A stretch of 64,000 nucleotides of DNA from Neoscytalidium dimidiatum. Taxonomy: Eukaryota; Ascomycota; Dothideomycetes; Botryosphaeriales; Botryosphaeriaceae. Positions within the stretch are counted from its first letter, which is position 1. Each line of letters starts with the position of its first letter. This document shows positions 22,301 to 34,872 of this stretch, in pieces. The notes under the pieces were generated by a model, which made no database searches, was not told the origin of the DNA, and saw only the letters and a list, made by a program, of their open reading frames with translations. Where the stretch lies: assembly GCA_037367355.1 (NCBI GenBank), contig CM074705.1:496001-560000 (forward strand), written 5' to 3'. Made by a program: the position numbers and the translations under genes.

Positions 22301-23042
22301 CGCATTCCTTAATGTGTTTTGTGAACATTGAAAGGTCGGCTTTTTGCAAGCACTTAGGTCCAAGCAAGGCGACCAGCTTTGTCGAACAGGAGTTATGCAG
22401 GACGAGCAGGGTGATCAAGAAAGACTTGGAGGCTCTGAGAAGTGCTGAGTCTTCCTTTACAGTGGTTTGCATGCCGGAATCCAAGGTTAAGGAGAAGTAG
22501 GTGCAGTCCTCATGTAGGTGTTCCACGCAAAATCGATGAGTGAACTCCAGAATTCTGCGTAAGGAGCAGGATGAATCGTCTTTCCTCTCCCACCCTGTGG
22601 TCAGTGTTGCAAGCGAGAGAACCGTTTTTCGCTGTTCAATAACATCAACAAGACGCGCAGGATAACATCAGTTGTTACACTGCTGACAGAAGATGGTGAA
22701 ATTGGGGCAGGTGGCAGCGATGAAAGAATTGGAAGGAATATCCACGATAGTGCGGAGCTTGAGAGAGGCCTTCTGCATGGGTACGTTTGGCAAGATCTGA
22801 GTCGATTGTGTCCTCTCCGGAAGGGAGAGTTCTTTTCAGCGTGTGCTGGACCTTGGATCTTCTCCGTGCTATGATTTTTGTTAGTTCGCAAGCTGTAAAT
22901 TTTGTTGCTACGACCGTATTCATAAAGGGACGGGAAAGTATCCAAAAGCTTCTGGCTATAATAAATGCGGAAGGCAGCAATGATCAAGCAGTACCGTGCG
23001 TCGGCGCATTAGCCCTATATAATGGAAGGCCTCTACCTCTGA
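22301..23042. other. Intergenic
   Basis: May hold the lost N-terminus of the HET gene (a minus-strand frame ending in ECETSYWACSSH runs to about 22520). Otherwise nothing recognised. Confidence 0.3.
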
Positions 23043-23500
23043 GGATCTAACACCTCAAAAGGTAAAAACTAGTCACGGGGTTTTCCTTAAGTAGGTATAA
23101 GAAGAGAGAGAGAATAAGTAATTCCTAAGTACTACGTGCGAAGGCCTATTACTAATAGAGTCTAAATTCTATTACTAAAGTAAATTTAGAAAGTTGACTA
23201 CGAGAATTAAAGCTATCTAGAGAGTATAGTTCATATATAGATAGAAACCTATTTAATCTAGTATACTACTCTAAATACTCCATAGTTCTTAGTATAATAT
23301 TACTATAGAGTAGCGGAAGTAGATTCTTTACTCTAGATACTCTATAGTAGCTCGGGCTATCTAGGGTAAGAGTAGATAGAGTACCTTCTTAGTAATACGT
23401 AAATCACGTAATCCGCGTGGGCCCTTCTACGCCGTGCGTGTGCACTCTACTTCTTCCTTATTCCTTCAATTCCTAACTAGGTGAAGGCTGTGCCGTAACA
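23043..23500 (-). mobile_element. LTR-like dispersed repeat, copy B, AT-shifted
   Basis: About 458 bases with the same ends as copy A at 8692-9049 (GGATCTAACACC on the left, TGCCGTAACA on the right in plus orientation). Over the alignable left 130 bases most differences from copy A are C to T or G to A toward A/T, for example GAGTGGG to AAGTAGG and CTGTTACCAATAGAGTCC to CTATTACTAATAGAGTCT. The middle is an AT-rich stretch with many CTATAGAG-like units absent from copy A. This is the pattern expected after RIP. Confidence 0.7.
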
Positions 23501-24102
23501 CCCCACAGTGAGGCTGAGCTGAGTGCTGATAGTACAGCACATACATCTTGCCACATAGTCTTGGGAAAACGAAGCTGTGGTCGGGAAGAATTCTTCTTCA
23601 AGTATCTACTCCGATTGCTATCTCGATATATCCGAGCTGTCTTCCGGCCTTGCAGCCTGTTCCGTCGATCGTATATTTGCAAGCCCGCTCATATAACGGA
23701 AGCACTTCGGGTAATATTTGCAACGGGAGGCACCCGAAGGACTAACTGTACGCAGAGATTACAGCCTTGTAGGGTGTGTGCCATTTCTTTCTCCTACACT
23801 CGCTTTTACCTTCCTCTTTGAGCGAAAATCAAATCTCTTTTTCTCTTAGTCCACGGATATCCAGTTTTGGTCTCAGAAATCGAGGCGTCTTCTAACTATG
23901 GATAATTGAGAGCGGCAAACCCAAGCCGTCATTCTTCCCATCCAGTCTACGCTCTCACTAGCTCCCAACTTTTCGTATGCTCGTAAGCTGCTCTCTGTTT
24001 ACTTTTTTCCTCTCTCCAAAATCTCAGAGCCCCCAATCTCTTCCCTCCCTCCGGATCTCTGCAGAACCGCACGATTTCTCCCATCCCACTACCACCACCT
24101 CA
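23501..24102. other. Intergenic
   Basis: 3' flank of the MFS transporter gene; pyrimidine-rich at 23977-24100. No gene supported. Confidence 0.4.
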
Positions 24103-25754
24103 TCAATACGTATACCTGAACGCCGGATGCCCCTCAATAACGCACTCGCCCCTCTCCGCCCTCCCATTATCCCTCCTAAACTTCGCCGTCAACACCCCAA
24201 CCATAACACACGACCCCACGCTCGCCCCCACACACGTCCACAACCCGGGCGCGTACACGGGCGCATCCTCCTGCCTGAACACCAACGCGCCCGTCACGCC
24301 GCCCAAGCACACCCCGACGATTAGGACCGTAACGCTCGCCAGCCGCTTACTGTGGCTGCGGATGTTGTTGGCGGTGTAGGCCATGGAGGCCGGGGTGTTG
24401 GCTTTCGAGCCCATGCACGCGAGGCAGATGCCGACGTAGCGCAGCGCGACGGGCGACGTGAAGCCGAGCAGCGGGATGCCGACGGCGCAGAGCAGCGAGT
24501 TGAGCACGATGAACGGGCCGCGCAGGCGCAGCCGGTCCGACGCCCAGCCCGTCAGCAGGCACCACAGGCCGGCGAGGAGGAAGGGCGGCGCGTTGAGCAG
24601 CTGGGAGACGCCGATCGAGAAGCCCATCCCGCGGAGGATGAGGGGGAGGAAGTAGATGAAGGCCTGGCGGGAGGGGGTGTTAGTGGGAGATGGGACGGGG
24701 GGAGCTGGGTGTGAGGGATCGCGGACGTACGGACGAGATGGCCGTGTTGAGGTAGTGGATCGTGGCGAAGCCCCAGAGCTTGCTGTCCAGGCACATGGCT
24801 GCGCACTTTTTCAGCGTGATGGCGTCCTGCGCTGCGTCGGCGCGGTCGGCATCGATGCGTGCGACGACGAAGCGGCGTTCGTAGGGTTTGAGGAAGCGCC
24901 ATTCCCATTTGCCGCTTCTGTCAGGCATATCGACGAGGAGGAGGTAGGCGAGAATGGAGGCGACGCATGTGAAAGTCCCTTCGATGATGTTGATCCACCG
25001 CCAGCCGTTGAGCCCGGCGAGCCCTTTCATGTGCATCAGCCCGTACGCGAGGATGCCGGAGAAGCCGGACGACATTTCGGCGATAAAGTAGGCGACGGAG
25101 AAGCGCTTTTGCACTTCGTAACGCGTGTACCAGATGCTGCTTCACTTCAATTGGCTGCTTGTGATACGAGCGGTGGAGAACTGACGTGATAAAATAGCCA
25201 ATTGTGGGGAACTGGTATGCTGCCGCCACGCCTAGAGCCATACGATAGCCCAGAAGTCCATGCCAGGAGTGGACCAGGCCTTGGCCCATGGTGAGGAGAC
25301 CGTAGAGGGCGCCGGTAAGGGAGATTATGAGCCGTGGGCGGAGGTGCTTGATAACGAAAGGCAACGTGACTTGAAAGACCAGCCAAAACGGGAACTCGAT
25401 GAGTCCAACAAGGGATTGCCGCATTTCGACGTCGAGATGGAGATCCTGTGTCATTCTGAAGAAGTGATGTTAACACAATTGATCGCTCAGAAGAACAAGG
25501 GAAAATAACCCAGCAATAGAGGAGTTTCCAAGGTTCGATCTATCGATTAGCGAAATACACCAGAGAACTCCGACGAGTATAGTAACTCTCCAATCGATCT
25601 TGCGGAGGATTTTCTTCTTCTCCGCAGGAGTCACTTCATCCAGAATCAAGTCTGTACTGTCATTGCTCTCAGTAACGAGGACAACTTCCTTGGATGCATA
25701 AGCGCGGGGTCGCGGGCGTTGGTTTTCGGCATCTATTCCTGGTGGAGATGACAT
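24103..25754 (-). CDS. MFS transporter, allantoate permease/Dal5-like (anion:cation symporter)
   Basis: Four exons on the minus strand: 25754-25510, 25455-25186, 25136-24731 and 24663-24103, giving 493 residues. Splice joins restore SSIAGMTQDL, GYFITIWYTRYEVQKRF and SSAFIYFLPLILRGMGFS. The cytosolic N-terminus ends in KKKILRKIDWRVTILVGVLW, typical of the Dal5/TNA1 branch, followed by IDRSNLGNSS and about 12 membrane segments. Relatives import vitamins or small organic anions (nicotinate, allantoate, pantothenate, biotin precursors); the substrate cannot be told here. The first intron has a weak GTTATT donor. Confidence 0.88.
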
Positions 25755-27107
25755 CTTGAGAAGGGTTTCCGTGATAATATTGAGCTGGGAGAATCTCCAG
25801 CTTTTACGGCTTCCTTTCATAATGGCTCGGCAAGACTACTCGGTGATATACGATGTGGTCTGCTGCAAAGTCTGGTAAGTTTAAGGGTACATTCAAAGTT
25901 ATTGTGCAGAACAAGAGGTTACTGACAAGACAGCGAAGCACTGCAGCGCTGAAGTAGGATATGAGTAAGGCCGCAACTAACCCTGTAGTTTCGCAAAGCA
26001 TGGTTATCTACGGTTGGTCAGGGTAGCCTTAACAATCGTGAGTCTAATCAAATGGCCAAGGCGGAGCTCAACTTACTCTATGGAGCATCGTGTATTTTCG
26101 CGAATCCATCTTGAGTTTTCGGGGCTAGTGCAAGCTTGAGAGCTCGTGGGAGCCCAGGAGATTGGTATCTAAGCAGCGACAAGCGGTGCCGAGAGCTTTC
26201 TGCGGGGGGAGGCCAACTCTAAGATCAAGGAAGGTCTTACGAAGCCACCGGTTTGAAACAAATAGAGAACACCGCAGGGACAACAAAACATTTGGAAGGC
26301 TTATGGTGCTGAGTTAAAGCAACTTTGCAATGTTTGTGGCGCCACACCCGCACCTAGGCCGAACTTTAAAAGGTTATCTGCCGGGGACTCGTCTCCGTTA
26401 GATATGACCGAGTCATTTGTTGTGAACTCTTTTTTAACGAGCGAACAGGGCGAGTTCTATACTGCTCACATATGCATGGTTGCAGTCAAAGAGGCTTTTA
26501 GCACCGGTGAGATTTTACAGCATCGCATGATATCGTGAGAGGTCTACTCCACCTTTTCTTTCCGTGATGAAAGGTGACAAGGACTCCAGTACACCCAGCA
26601 TAACGGACCGTAATCAACCGAGACCCTGTGAGGTAGGGCAGACGTAGGTAGGAACGAGAAATTGGGTAAATTGTGATGCTGTTATGCGCAGATCGTAGGC
26701 TAAATGTGTTAGTCTCAACTTCCATACCCACGATCCTAGCGGAACACAAATCCAAAAAACGTTGTCGGATCCTTGGGGAGACCGACCGATAACAGTTATT
26801 TAGACTTCCCTGAGCTCCGTGGGCGGGTTATGGGGATAATAATGGACGGGTGTATTGCGGGAAGAGGCGGATCTTGTTCAGGCATGGCATACGCCCTAAG
26901 CTTCCAAAAATAGCTTATGAGAAGTGCGGAGTAAACCACATTCTCCAAGTCAAATGAGCTTGAAGCCGAATTTCATCGAGAGAAGAGACACCAGCGTACT
27001 TTTGAGATGAATGAGCTGACTTGGTCATTAAGGGTATCATAATCGAAGAGACTTCCCAACGCCGCGACCATGCTGTAGAAAGAGGGCCAGGACCACCGTG
27101 ACGCGCT
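25755..27107. other. Long intergenic region
   Basis: No supported gene in about 1.35 kb. Two short minus-strand frames (25804-26001 and 26498-26755) show no domain. Confidence 0.4.
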
Positions 27108-27806
27108 TCACGGAGCCGCACCGGTAGTGACGAACTTCAGAATGTTCTCCAGCGGCATCATCGGGCGGACCGGGGCAACCGTCTCCGTCTTCTTCTCGTC
27201 ACCCGCGCCCTCGACTCCCTCCATCGCCCCCTCGTCGTCCTCCTCATCCTCGTCGTCCTCTTCCTCTTCCTCCTCGCCCTCATCCTCATCCTGCTCACCC
27301 GTCAAGATCTTCTTGCCAATCCTGCCACCAGCAGGGCCCGCCCAATCCCACAGCTCATCCGCCTGCGCGCCCGTCAAACCGCCCTCCCCCGCCAACGCGA
27401 TCCCCGCAGTGTCGCCCTTCACCTCCGCATCGGGCCCGACAGCATGCTTGACGCCATCGGCGACCCAGTCCTCGACCCACGGCACCATCTTCTTGCGCAG
27501 CAGCTGGACGGCCATGTTCTCGTGGGTGCGGCCGGGGAAGGCGGGCAGCGGGTACGGGTGGGCGGCGTTGAGCAGCGGCTGGTTGCGGCCGAAGTGGTCG
27601 AGCAGGGCGCTCAGGCGGCCGCTGATGATGTTGGACTGGTGCGCGACCGTCGGCCACGGCGGTGGGTTCGCGTCCCACGCGTACTGCGCCTGCGTGTTCT
27701 TGAGCACCTCGATCGCGCCGTTGAGGTGCTGCAGCCGCTGCGCGAGCAGGTCCAGCGCTTTCACGTCGTCCGGGAGGGCGCGCGGGATGGACGCCGGCGC
27801 GGACAT
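27108..27806 (-). CDS. MED8: Mediator complex subunit 8 (Med8)
   Basis: Single exon, 232 residues, ATG at 27806-27804. Med8 belongs to the head module of Mediator, which bridges activators and RNA polymerase II in the nucleus. The N-terminal helical part (PDDVKALDLLAQRLQHLN, PPPWPTVAHQSNIISGRLSA, HPYPLPAFPGRTHENMAVQL, LLRKKMVPWVEDWV) is characteristic of fungal Med8. A long Glu/Asp tract lies near residues 175-200, and a conserved short end, RPMMPLENILKFVTTG, follows. The acidic tract generates an antisense Ser-rich open frame. Confidence 0.88.
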   Translation of the reverse strand: MSAPASIPRALPDDVKALDLLAQRLQHLNGAIEVLKNTQAQYAWDANPPPWPTVAHQSNIISGRLSALLDHFGRNQPLLNAAHPYPLPAFPGRTHENMAVQLLRKKMVPWVEDWVADGVKHAVGPDAEVKGDTAGIALAGEGGLTGAQADELWDWAGPAGGRIGKKILTGEQDEDEGEEEEEEDDEDEEDDEGAMEGVEGAGDEKKTETVAPVRPMMPLENILKFVTTGAAP

Positions 27807-28639
27807 TGGTCGTGGGTTGTGTGGAGTTTCGGGAGCGCGGGGTTTGGTTGTGGTTTCGAGGTTTTGAGGAGGTCCAATCGCGTGGAGTGTGGTGTTGTTA
27901 TTGGGATGGCGTTCTCCGCACGTGCGATGCGGAGGGTTGGCGTCGGGCGGGCACGCGGGACGCAGCGAGCGGATTTAAACCATGGCCCGTGCGCCCGTCG
28001 CCTTCAATAATATTATCTCGTCGACCCTGCATTAAGCGTAACTTTTTTTTTTTTTTTTTGAACTTGGCTGGACCTTCAAATTCGGGAACTATGACGGTCT
28101 ACATAAGGGAAAGCAGCAAATCACTGGCTGAATGTAGTATTTAGAGGTTCATCTGTATAGGTGTGCTTATGGACCTAAAATTGATGCCTCCCACGCGAAT
28201 TTAACGTCTCGAATTTAACATCTCGTACTTCTCGCCAGGCTTGAGCCTGCACATATACGTCTAAATTATTTACCGTTACGTCTTTCTCAGCCCATACGTT
28301 CTTTCACTATACATATAATTGCCTTATAGCCTTTTCGCTGACTCGAAAGCCTTGCTCTGTCAACAGTTGGTGCTCTGATGTTTTGCGCGGCCTGTTAAGC
28401 GTTGTCGGAGATCTCAGGATAAGCTCATGGTGGTAGTGGCGGGCTGAAACTATGTCGTACGGTCTGAATCGGCCAGGGAAGAATTTACTCAACTATGCCT
28501 TTTCTTCTAGAATATGGCGTGGCAAGACTTGAACTTCTGTTTTCTCTTTCCAAACAATCCACGGCGAGGCTGTGTCAGCGAACACTGTGAAAACCTCATA
28601 TCAGTTCTTGGAATGGTAGGCCTGATTGGTTTCACCTCA
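27807..28639. other. Intergenic with poly-T
   Basis: MED8 promoter side. It contains a T run at 28043-28059. No gene is supported. Confidence 0.4.
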
Positions 28640-29522
28640 TCTTGAAGATGAGTCCACTCACACTGTCTTGCCGGATCGACGCCAGCGAGCATACGTTGCT
28701 TGAGTACGTCCCTTAAGGTCGGCTCCTCCGTAAGGTCCGATACAGAGATGATGATAACTCCCCATCGTATCTAACAAGAAGAGGGGCTCCATATATTCAA
28801 TGTATCCAACAAGCTTTCTCTACTCTTTGCAGAGAGCGTAGTCGATTTCCGGATCACGAACCTACACATTCAGAGACTGAAGCCCACTGAGAGTACTTAT
28901 GGCCGTCCAAATCTCTTCCCATGTAGATCGGTGTTATGGAGCGAGGAAGCCAACTCTCCAGACCGGATATATCGGAGCCCGAGGAACCTAAGAGAGGTTT
29001 ATAGAGCGTATCTGTTGGATGCAAGCCGGAGGGATAGTAGCAATGAAGTCCAGGAAGGAGAAAAGATCAGAGAAGTCGAAAGTACTGCTGTACAAAATTC
29101 CGACAGCCTCATGATAAATTCTCCTGCAAGTCAGCAAGAGCGCTAAGAGATTCTGTCTTCTGGGCTGAAAGTCGGTAGTCCAGCGCTTCGTCCCATAATA
29201 GCGTTAAGAATGGTTGAGGTGATCCATATGATAGCATTCGACTCCGTGCCTCGCCTCCGCAGAAATTGTCCTTAGAACCGGAACATGGAACATGATGACG
29301 GCGATTATGGCGGCAGTCATCGAGTTGCTCTGGGTAGGTGACCAGATGTATGGTCAGACATCTCAAAGCGTACTGAAAGATCATATTCCGAATTTCTGCG
29401 GGATGCCTGAGCAAAGGAGACCGCACCTGGTCAGATGTCATTTGGGATGAATATTGGGATATAGTTTCTTCTAGCACGGGTTTGGCACGACGAAGGAGTT
29501 TTCCAATTGGTGCGCGAACCAT
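28640..29522 (-). pseudogene. F-box/DUF7730-like protein, decayed
   Basis: The minus strand starts at the ATG at 29522 and shows LLRHPAEIRNMIFQYAL, the opening of the fungal 2EXR/DUF7730-type domain. It continues, in a shifted frame at about 29155, with LLALLLTCRRIYHEAVGILY, then SSTFDFSDLFSFLDFI and IPPACIQQIRSINLS. A TAG follows at about 28990 where relatives have Trp. Later WEEIWTAISTLSGLQSLNV is followed by further in-frame TAG codons. This family is expanded in filamentous ascomycetes and its function is mostly unknown. The frame change might be an unrecognised intron, but the later stops are not explained that way. Confidence 0.6.
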
Positions 29523-30114
29523 CGTCTTACGATTAAGGTCAGGAGTAAATTGTGGAGTTGGAGGTGGCCTTGACGACGGAGAGAGAGTGGGCGTCTTTGG
29601 TCGTAATCAGGTTTGACGGGGCGAATATTTTGAAGATACTGGCATGCACTTCTCTGCCAGTTATTCGCAAGCCTCAAGTTTCCGCAGTGCGGCCTCATGG
29701 CGTTCGTTCGTGGGATAGTTTGTTGTCGATTGAGATAGGAAAATAAATTTACTGCTTACGAAGAGCATGGATGGCAACGCGCTTGAATGAGCGGCGCCGC
29801 GTTGTCTTAGTATGATCATACTAGTCATTGCGGCGCGAACCACTGGTGTCTGACCCGATAAGCGGATGCCTGTGCGTTGTGCGTGCAGCGATAAATAAAG
29901 TGATTGGATGGAGTAGAAGGCTTGGTTGTTGATATTACGGCAGACCGCAGCGCTGTGCCTGCCCACGCGAGTCAGTTGCGAGATCGGATGATGGAAAATG
30001 CGGGACGAGCGCTCTCTGACGCATACGCCTAAAGAATGTAGCCAAACGATCGAACGACAGCACCAATCTCTCACTCTTTGACCTCTCCCCCAACATAAAT
30101 TTGTTCCCACAGCC
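29523..30114. other. Intergenic, threonine dehydratase promoter side
   Basis: No supported gene; overlapping short frames on the minus strand (29661-30179) run into the next gene and are shadows. Confidence 0.4.
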
Positions 30115-31922
30115 ATGGCGAACCCAGCATCGCCCACGGTCGAGACCAATGGCACGAATGCTCGCTCGCACACGCCCAAGACTAGCAGCTTCGCTCTAAC
30201 CGAGTATACCGCGAATCCGTCTCCGCCGCCTCAAAGCCCAGTGGTGAAGACTACGGGAGTGCCTGAGCACTTTCTCTTACCCAATGGGTACCCAGATGTA
30301 ATGCTGCTGTCCTTGTTCGCATGTTGCTGCCTCTAACTATCGAGCAGTATCTCCGGCTCATCCTAACCTCGCGCGTTTACGAAGTCGTGCAAGAGACGCC
30401 TTTGACCCATGCCGTCAATCTCAGCAATCGCCTCGAATGCAAGGTCCTTTTGAAGCGTGAGGACCTGCAACCAGTCTTCAGCTTCAAATTACGCGGCGCC
30501 TACAACAAGATGGCACACTTGGACAAGGAGCAGAGCTTTAAGGGAGTCATCGCATGCTCCGCAGGTGCGTGGTGACGCTACAGTAAATGAAGAGATCCTT
30601 CGTACTAACGAGTACTAGGTAACCACGCTCAGGGCGTTGCGTATTCGGCACGGAAACTTAAGATCCCCGCAACCATCGTAATGCCATCGGGCACACCGGA
30701 TATCAAGCACAAGAACGTCTCGAGACTTGGTGGACACGTTGTGCTGCATGGAGCCGACTTCGATGCTGCGAAGGAGGAGGCCCACCGTTTGGAGAAGCAC
30801 CACGGCCTGGTGAACATTCCGCCCTTTGACGACCCGTATGTTATCGCGGGCCAGGGCACCATAGGCATGGAAATCCTACGGCAGACAAACCTACAAGACT
30901 TGGAAGCTGTATTCTGTTGCGTGGGCGGTGGTGGTCTCATCGCTGGTGTCGGCGTCTACATAAAGCGCATAGCACCCCATGTCAAGATCATCGGCGTCGA
31001 GACATACGATGCTAATGCGATGGTTCAGTCGCTGCAGGAGGGAAGGCGAGTAGCGTTGAAGGAAGTCGGCCTGTTCGCTGACGGCGCTGCCGTCAAAAAT
31101 GTCGGCGAGGAGACTTTCCGCGTGGCTTTGGATGTCGTGGATGAAGTTATTCAAGTCACGACCGACGAGACCTGCGCCGCTATCAAGGATATCTTCGAAG
31201 ACACTCGTTCCATTGTCGAACCCGCAGGCGCTCTGGCACTGGCAGGTCTGAAGAAGTACGTCGCTACCAATCCTTCGCCAAACCCCAACCGCGGTCTTAT
31301 CGCTGTTGCATCTGGCGCCAACATGAACTTCGACCGCCTCCGCTTCGTTGCTGAGCGTGCTGCGCTCGGTGAGAAGAAGGAAGCACTCCTTTCCGTCACT
31401 ATCCCCGAGAGACCGGGTGCATTCGCAAACCTTATCAAGGCTGTTTACCCTATGGCTTGCACCGAGTTCGCATATCGCTATTCACATGCTTCAAAGGCAC
31501 ACATCTTGATCGGTGTCGCGTTAAATGCTCCCAGCCGCAGCCGAGACCTTGCAGACCTCCTGGCCCGTCTGGAGAAGGATGGCATGCACGCGACCGACCT
31601 CTCTGGCGACGAAGTCGCAAAGACGCACGTGCGGTATCTCGTCGGTGGCCGGCCCTCAGCTGTTTCGAACGAGAGACTATTTACGTTCGAGTTCCCGGAG
31701 CGTCCTGGCGCATTGTACAAATTTTTGACGACCATGCAGCCCGACCTGAACATTTCCCTGTTCCATTACAGGAACCACGGAGGTGATGTCGCAAAGATCT
31801 TGGCAGGCATCCAATGCCCAGAGGGCAAGGAGGACGAGCTGAGGGAGTTCCTGCATAAGATCAACTATCCTTTTGCCGAGGAGACGGAGAATCCGGTCTA
31901 CAAGATGTTCTTGAGGGACTAG
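30115..31922 (+). CDS. ILV1: Threonine dehydratase (threonine deaminase), biosynthetic
   Basis: Three exons: 30115-30297, 30348-30564 and 30619-31922 (introns of 50 and 54 bases), 567 residues. PLP enzyme that converts threonine to 2-oxobutanoate and ammonia, the committed step of isoleucine synthesis. The PLP-lysine motif is [12 protein letters not shown]. The second splice restores [18 protein letters not shown]. The glycine-rich phosphate loop is [12 protein letters not shown]. The C-terminus carries two ACT-like regulatory repeats ([20 protein letters not shown] and [20 protein letters not shown]), the site of isoleucine feedback in this family. The N-terminus has few Arg residues and is not a convincing mitochondrial presequence. 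Confidence 0.95.
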
Positions 31923-33006
31923 ACCCCAAGCATTCATGTCCTTTGTGTCAAAAGTAGCTCTTTCTCACATTGCCCAGAATTTGTCTTTTTTTTTTTTCTT
32001 TACCATTTCTTTTGACCGACCGCAAGAACGATCTACTCCATTTGATATAAAGTTTTTTGGGGGGCGGAGTTAAGGCTATATGTATATGTATAGAGAAAAG
32101 ATATCCGTCAAGCGACAAAGAAAAGCTGGGAAATTAGGATGTTTCGAGTCTTTCGGCCTATTGGTGTCGCTATCTTACATTCTCTAGCATGTTGCATTTT
32201 CATCTTTCGGACGAGATGGACCCGGCGCATAGGAACACAGTCTAGGTTGATAAAAGTTATTTCCATTGACGGAACGCTGGCTGATGCAGAGCTGCCGAGA
32301 TAATAAGCCGCGCGTCATTTCATAGCGGGGCGGGCAATGTAGAGATACTGCAGCGGCCAATGGAGCAAAGCTCGATGATAAGGTAAGCGGAGAATGTGGA
32401 GCCTCTAGATGCATGAAAAGAGCACCAAATAAACAAGCATGGCTCTTGGTGGGGCTTGGCTAGAGCTTCTTTGCGGCAACGGAATGCGGCTCCCACGTCC
32501 CGCCCGACGATCACTTGCAGCACCTCCTTTCCCCGCTAAGAAAAATTCCGCTCCATCTTTCCAGCACTTTGGACAGACCGCCATCATCAACTTCAAGCTA
32601 ATGCACAGATCCCACCAAGACCGGTCACAGCCTCTACGACGTAAGAGGAAATGCTATGGATGCTCCGAACCCTGGATCTGATTTCTCAAGCTGTCTTCCG
32701 GCTCGCCGCTTGCTTACGATAGTCGCCGTTAGCGCAGAGCAGATCAACGTCATCTCGCACGGCCCCGGCAACAGATGACGTCTCAAAATGGAGACAAGAG
32801 CATGGGGTTTGGAGCAGTCCCCACAGAGCACATGTCAAGCTCCGCGGCTTTACTCCTGGCCCAGAATTGATACACGGCTGATTGACGCCAAGCGGCTGTC
32901 AAGATCCGGGTGATCTTTAAAAGTCTGGTTGCCTCCTGCTCAGAGTCCGGCACTTTTAGGTTGCGCAGAGGTACTGCCCTCTCTTCACTCCCCGCACTAA
33001 GTGATC
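31923..33006. other. Intergenic
   Basis: Between ILV1 and the next transporter. A short poly-T lies at about 31987-31999. No gene supported. Confidence 0.4.
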
Positions 33007-34872
33007 ATGGCAGCTCAGCAGCAAGCGCCCTTGCGCGCCGATCCGGCGGACCTGGAGAAGGATCTGGAGTCGAAGCGGTCTTCCAAACTGGTCACCGACG
33101 CAGACTCACCGTCTGCTGGAATCCATCCGTCTTCATCCGATGGGCGCATTTTCCTCTCCGAAGAACAGGCCTTGAACCGTGCCAAAGAACTGCCTAACGA
33201 CACTGAACCCATCTACTTAACCTATGCCTACGACGACAAGGAGAATCCACGCAACTGGCCGAAATGGAAAAAGTGGTACATCACTTGCTTCGCCAGCATG
33301 CTCAACGTGCTGACGTACGTACCGCTTCTCCCCTCCATGCTCCCTATCTTGCAAACTCACGCTCCTCCACAGTTGTCTCTGCGCCGGCGGCTATAGCTCT
33401 GGTCAAGATGAACTCATCGAAGAGTTCGGCGTGTCCGCCGAAGTCGGGACGGTCGGCCTGTCCATGTACATCCTGGGCTTTGCGATCGGCCCGCTCATGC
33501 TGGCTCCCCTCTCGGAGTACTTCGGCCGCAATCCCGTGTACGTCGTCTCGTGGGGCCTGCTCGTCATCTTTCAGCTACCGCTTGCTCTCGCGCCCAATAT
33601 TGGCACCGTCATCGTTTGTCGTCTGCTGCAGGGATTCTTCGGTAGCGCACCACTGACAAACACTGGTGGTACGGTGAGCGATCTTTGGGCGCGAGATGAG
33701 TGCGGGAATGCGATGGCCGTGTATGGGCTGAGTAGTACGTTTGGCCCGCCCCTAGCGCTGGTGATTAGCGGGTATATCGCACTGGAAAAGGGTTGGAGGT
33801 GGTTATTTTGGGTGTATATGGCTATCTTCGGAGGTTTCTGGCTCCTGTTTGTGGTAGGTGTTGTTGTGTAATTGCATCAAATTTGATGCTAACGCGTAGC
33901 AGTTTACCGTTCCGGAAACTCGACACTCTATTATCCTGGATAAGAAGGCACAACGCCTCCGTAAGCGTCTCCGGGCTGAAGGCCTGGCGGCTGCGGAAAA
34001 TCTTCGTGATGCGAATGCGGATGAGAAGAAGGGCTTGCATACTTTGTTTGCGATCACCCTGACCAGGCCGTTCCGTTTCCTTTTCACTGAGCCGTAAGTC
34101 CTTGAACACTCCACATTGCCCCATTTACAGCAGAGGCAACATTCGCCTTACTACTTCCTCTCGCAACACCACATACCCATCCATCCTCCATGCTGACTAG
34201 CGCACCTACAGCATCACCATGGCCGCCGCCATCTACAACGGCTGGATCTACGGCATCGTCTACCTCTTCAACGAAGCCTTCCCGCTCGTCTTCGGCCCCA
34301 CCGGCCACGGCTTCAACACGGGCCAATGGGGCGCCTCCTTCGCCGGGCTCGCCGTCGGCAGCCTGATCGCGGCCTTCCTGCACCCGCTGCAGGAGCGCTA
34401 CTACCTGCGCCAGGTGGCGCGCAACGACGGCAAGGGCGTCCCCGAGGCCCGCATGTTCCTCGCCCGCTTCGGCACCTTCCTCCTGCCCGTCGGCCTCTTC
34501 TTCTTCGCCTGGACCTCCTTCCCGTCCGTCCCCTGGATCGTGCCCATCGTCGCGAGCGCGCTGTTCGGCGCCGGCATCTACATCATCATCCTCGCCATCC
34601 TGAACTACGTCGTCGATTCGTACCAGACGTACAGCGCGAGCGCGCTGGCCGGCGTGATTCTGGTGCGGAACCTGGTGGGCGCCGGGTTTCCGCTGTTTGG
34701 CAGGCAGATGTACGAGTATCTGGGGCTGGAGTGGGCGAGTAGCTTGTTGGCGTTTTTGAGTATCGTCATGTGTCCGATTCCGTGGGTCTTCTTTTATCGG
34801 GGCGAGGCGATTAGGAAGAGGAGCCCGTGGGCGAGGGAGCATTTCGCACAGGATGAAGATAAGCCGCATTGA
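33007..34872 (+). CDS. MFS transporter, DHA1 (drug:H+ antiporter, 12-TM) family
   Basis: Four exons: 33007-33314, 33373-33853, 33903-34093 and 34212-34872, giving 546 residues. Hydrophilic N-terminus ending in DDKENPRNWPKWKKW, then a DHA1-type core. LAPLSEYFGRNPVYVVSWG is the motif-A loop, and CRLLQGFFGSAPLTNTGGTV with WARDECGNAMAVYG follow. The family exports drugs, toxins, polyamines or metabolites across the plasma membrane. The reading frame is intact and GC-rich toward the 3' end. No adjacent biosynthetic gene points to a substrate. Confidence 0.9.

Noticed and set aside
27127..27867. 246-codon plus-strand frame
   Set aside because: Antisense of MED8; its Ser run is the complement of the Glu/Asp tract.
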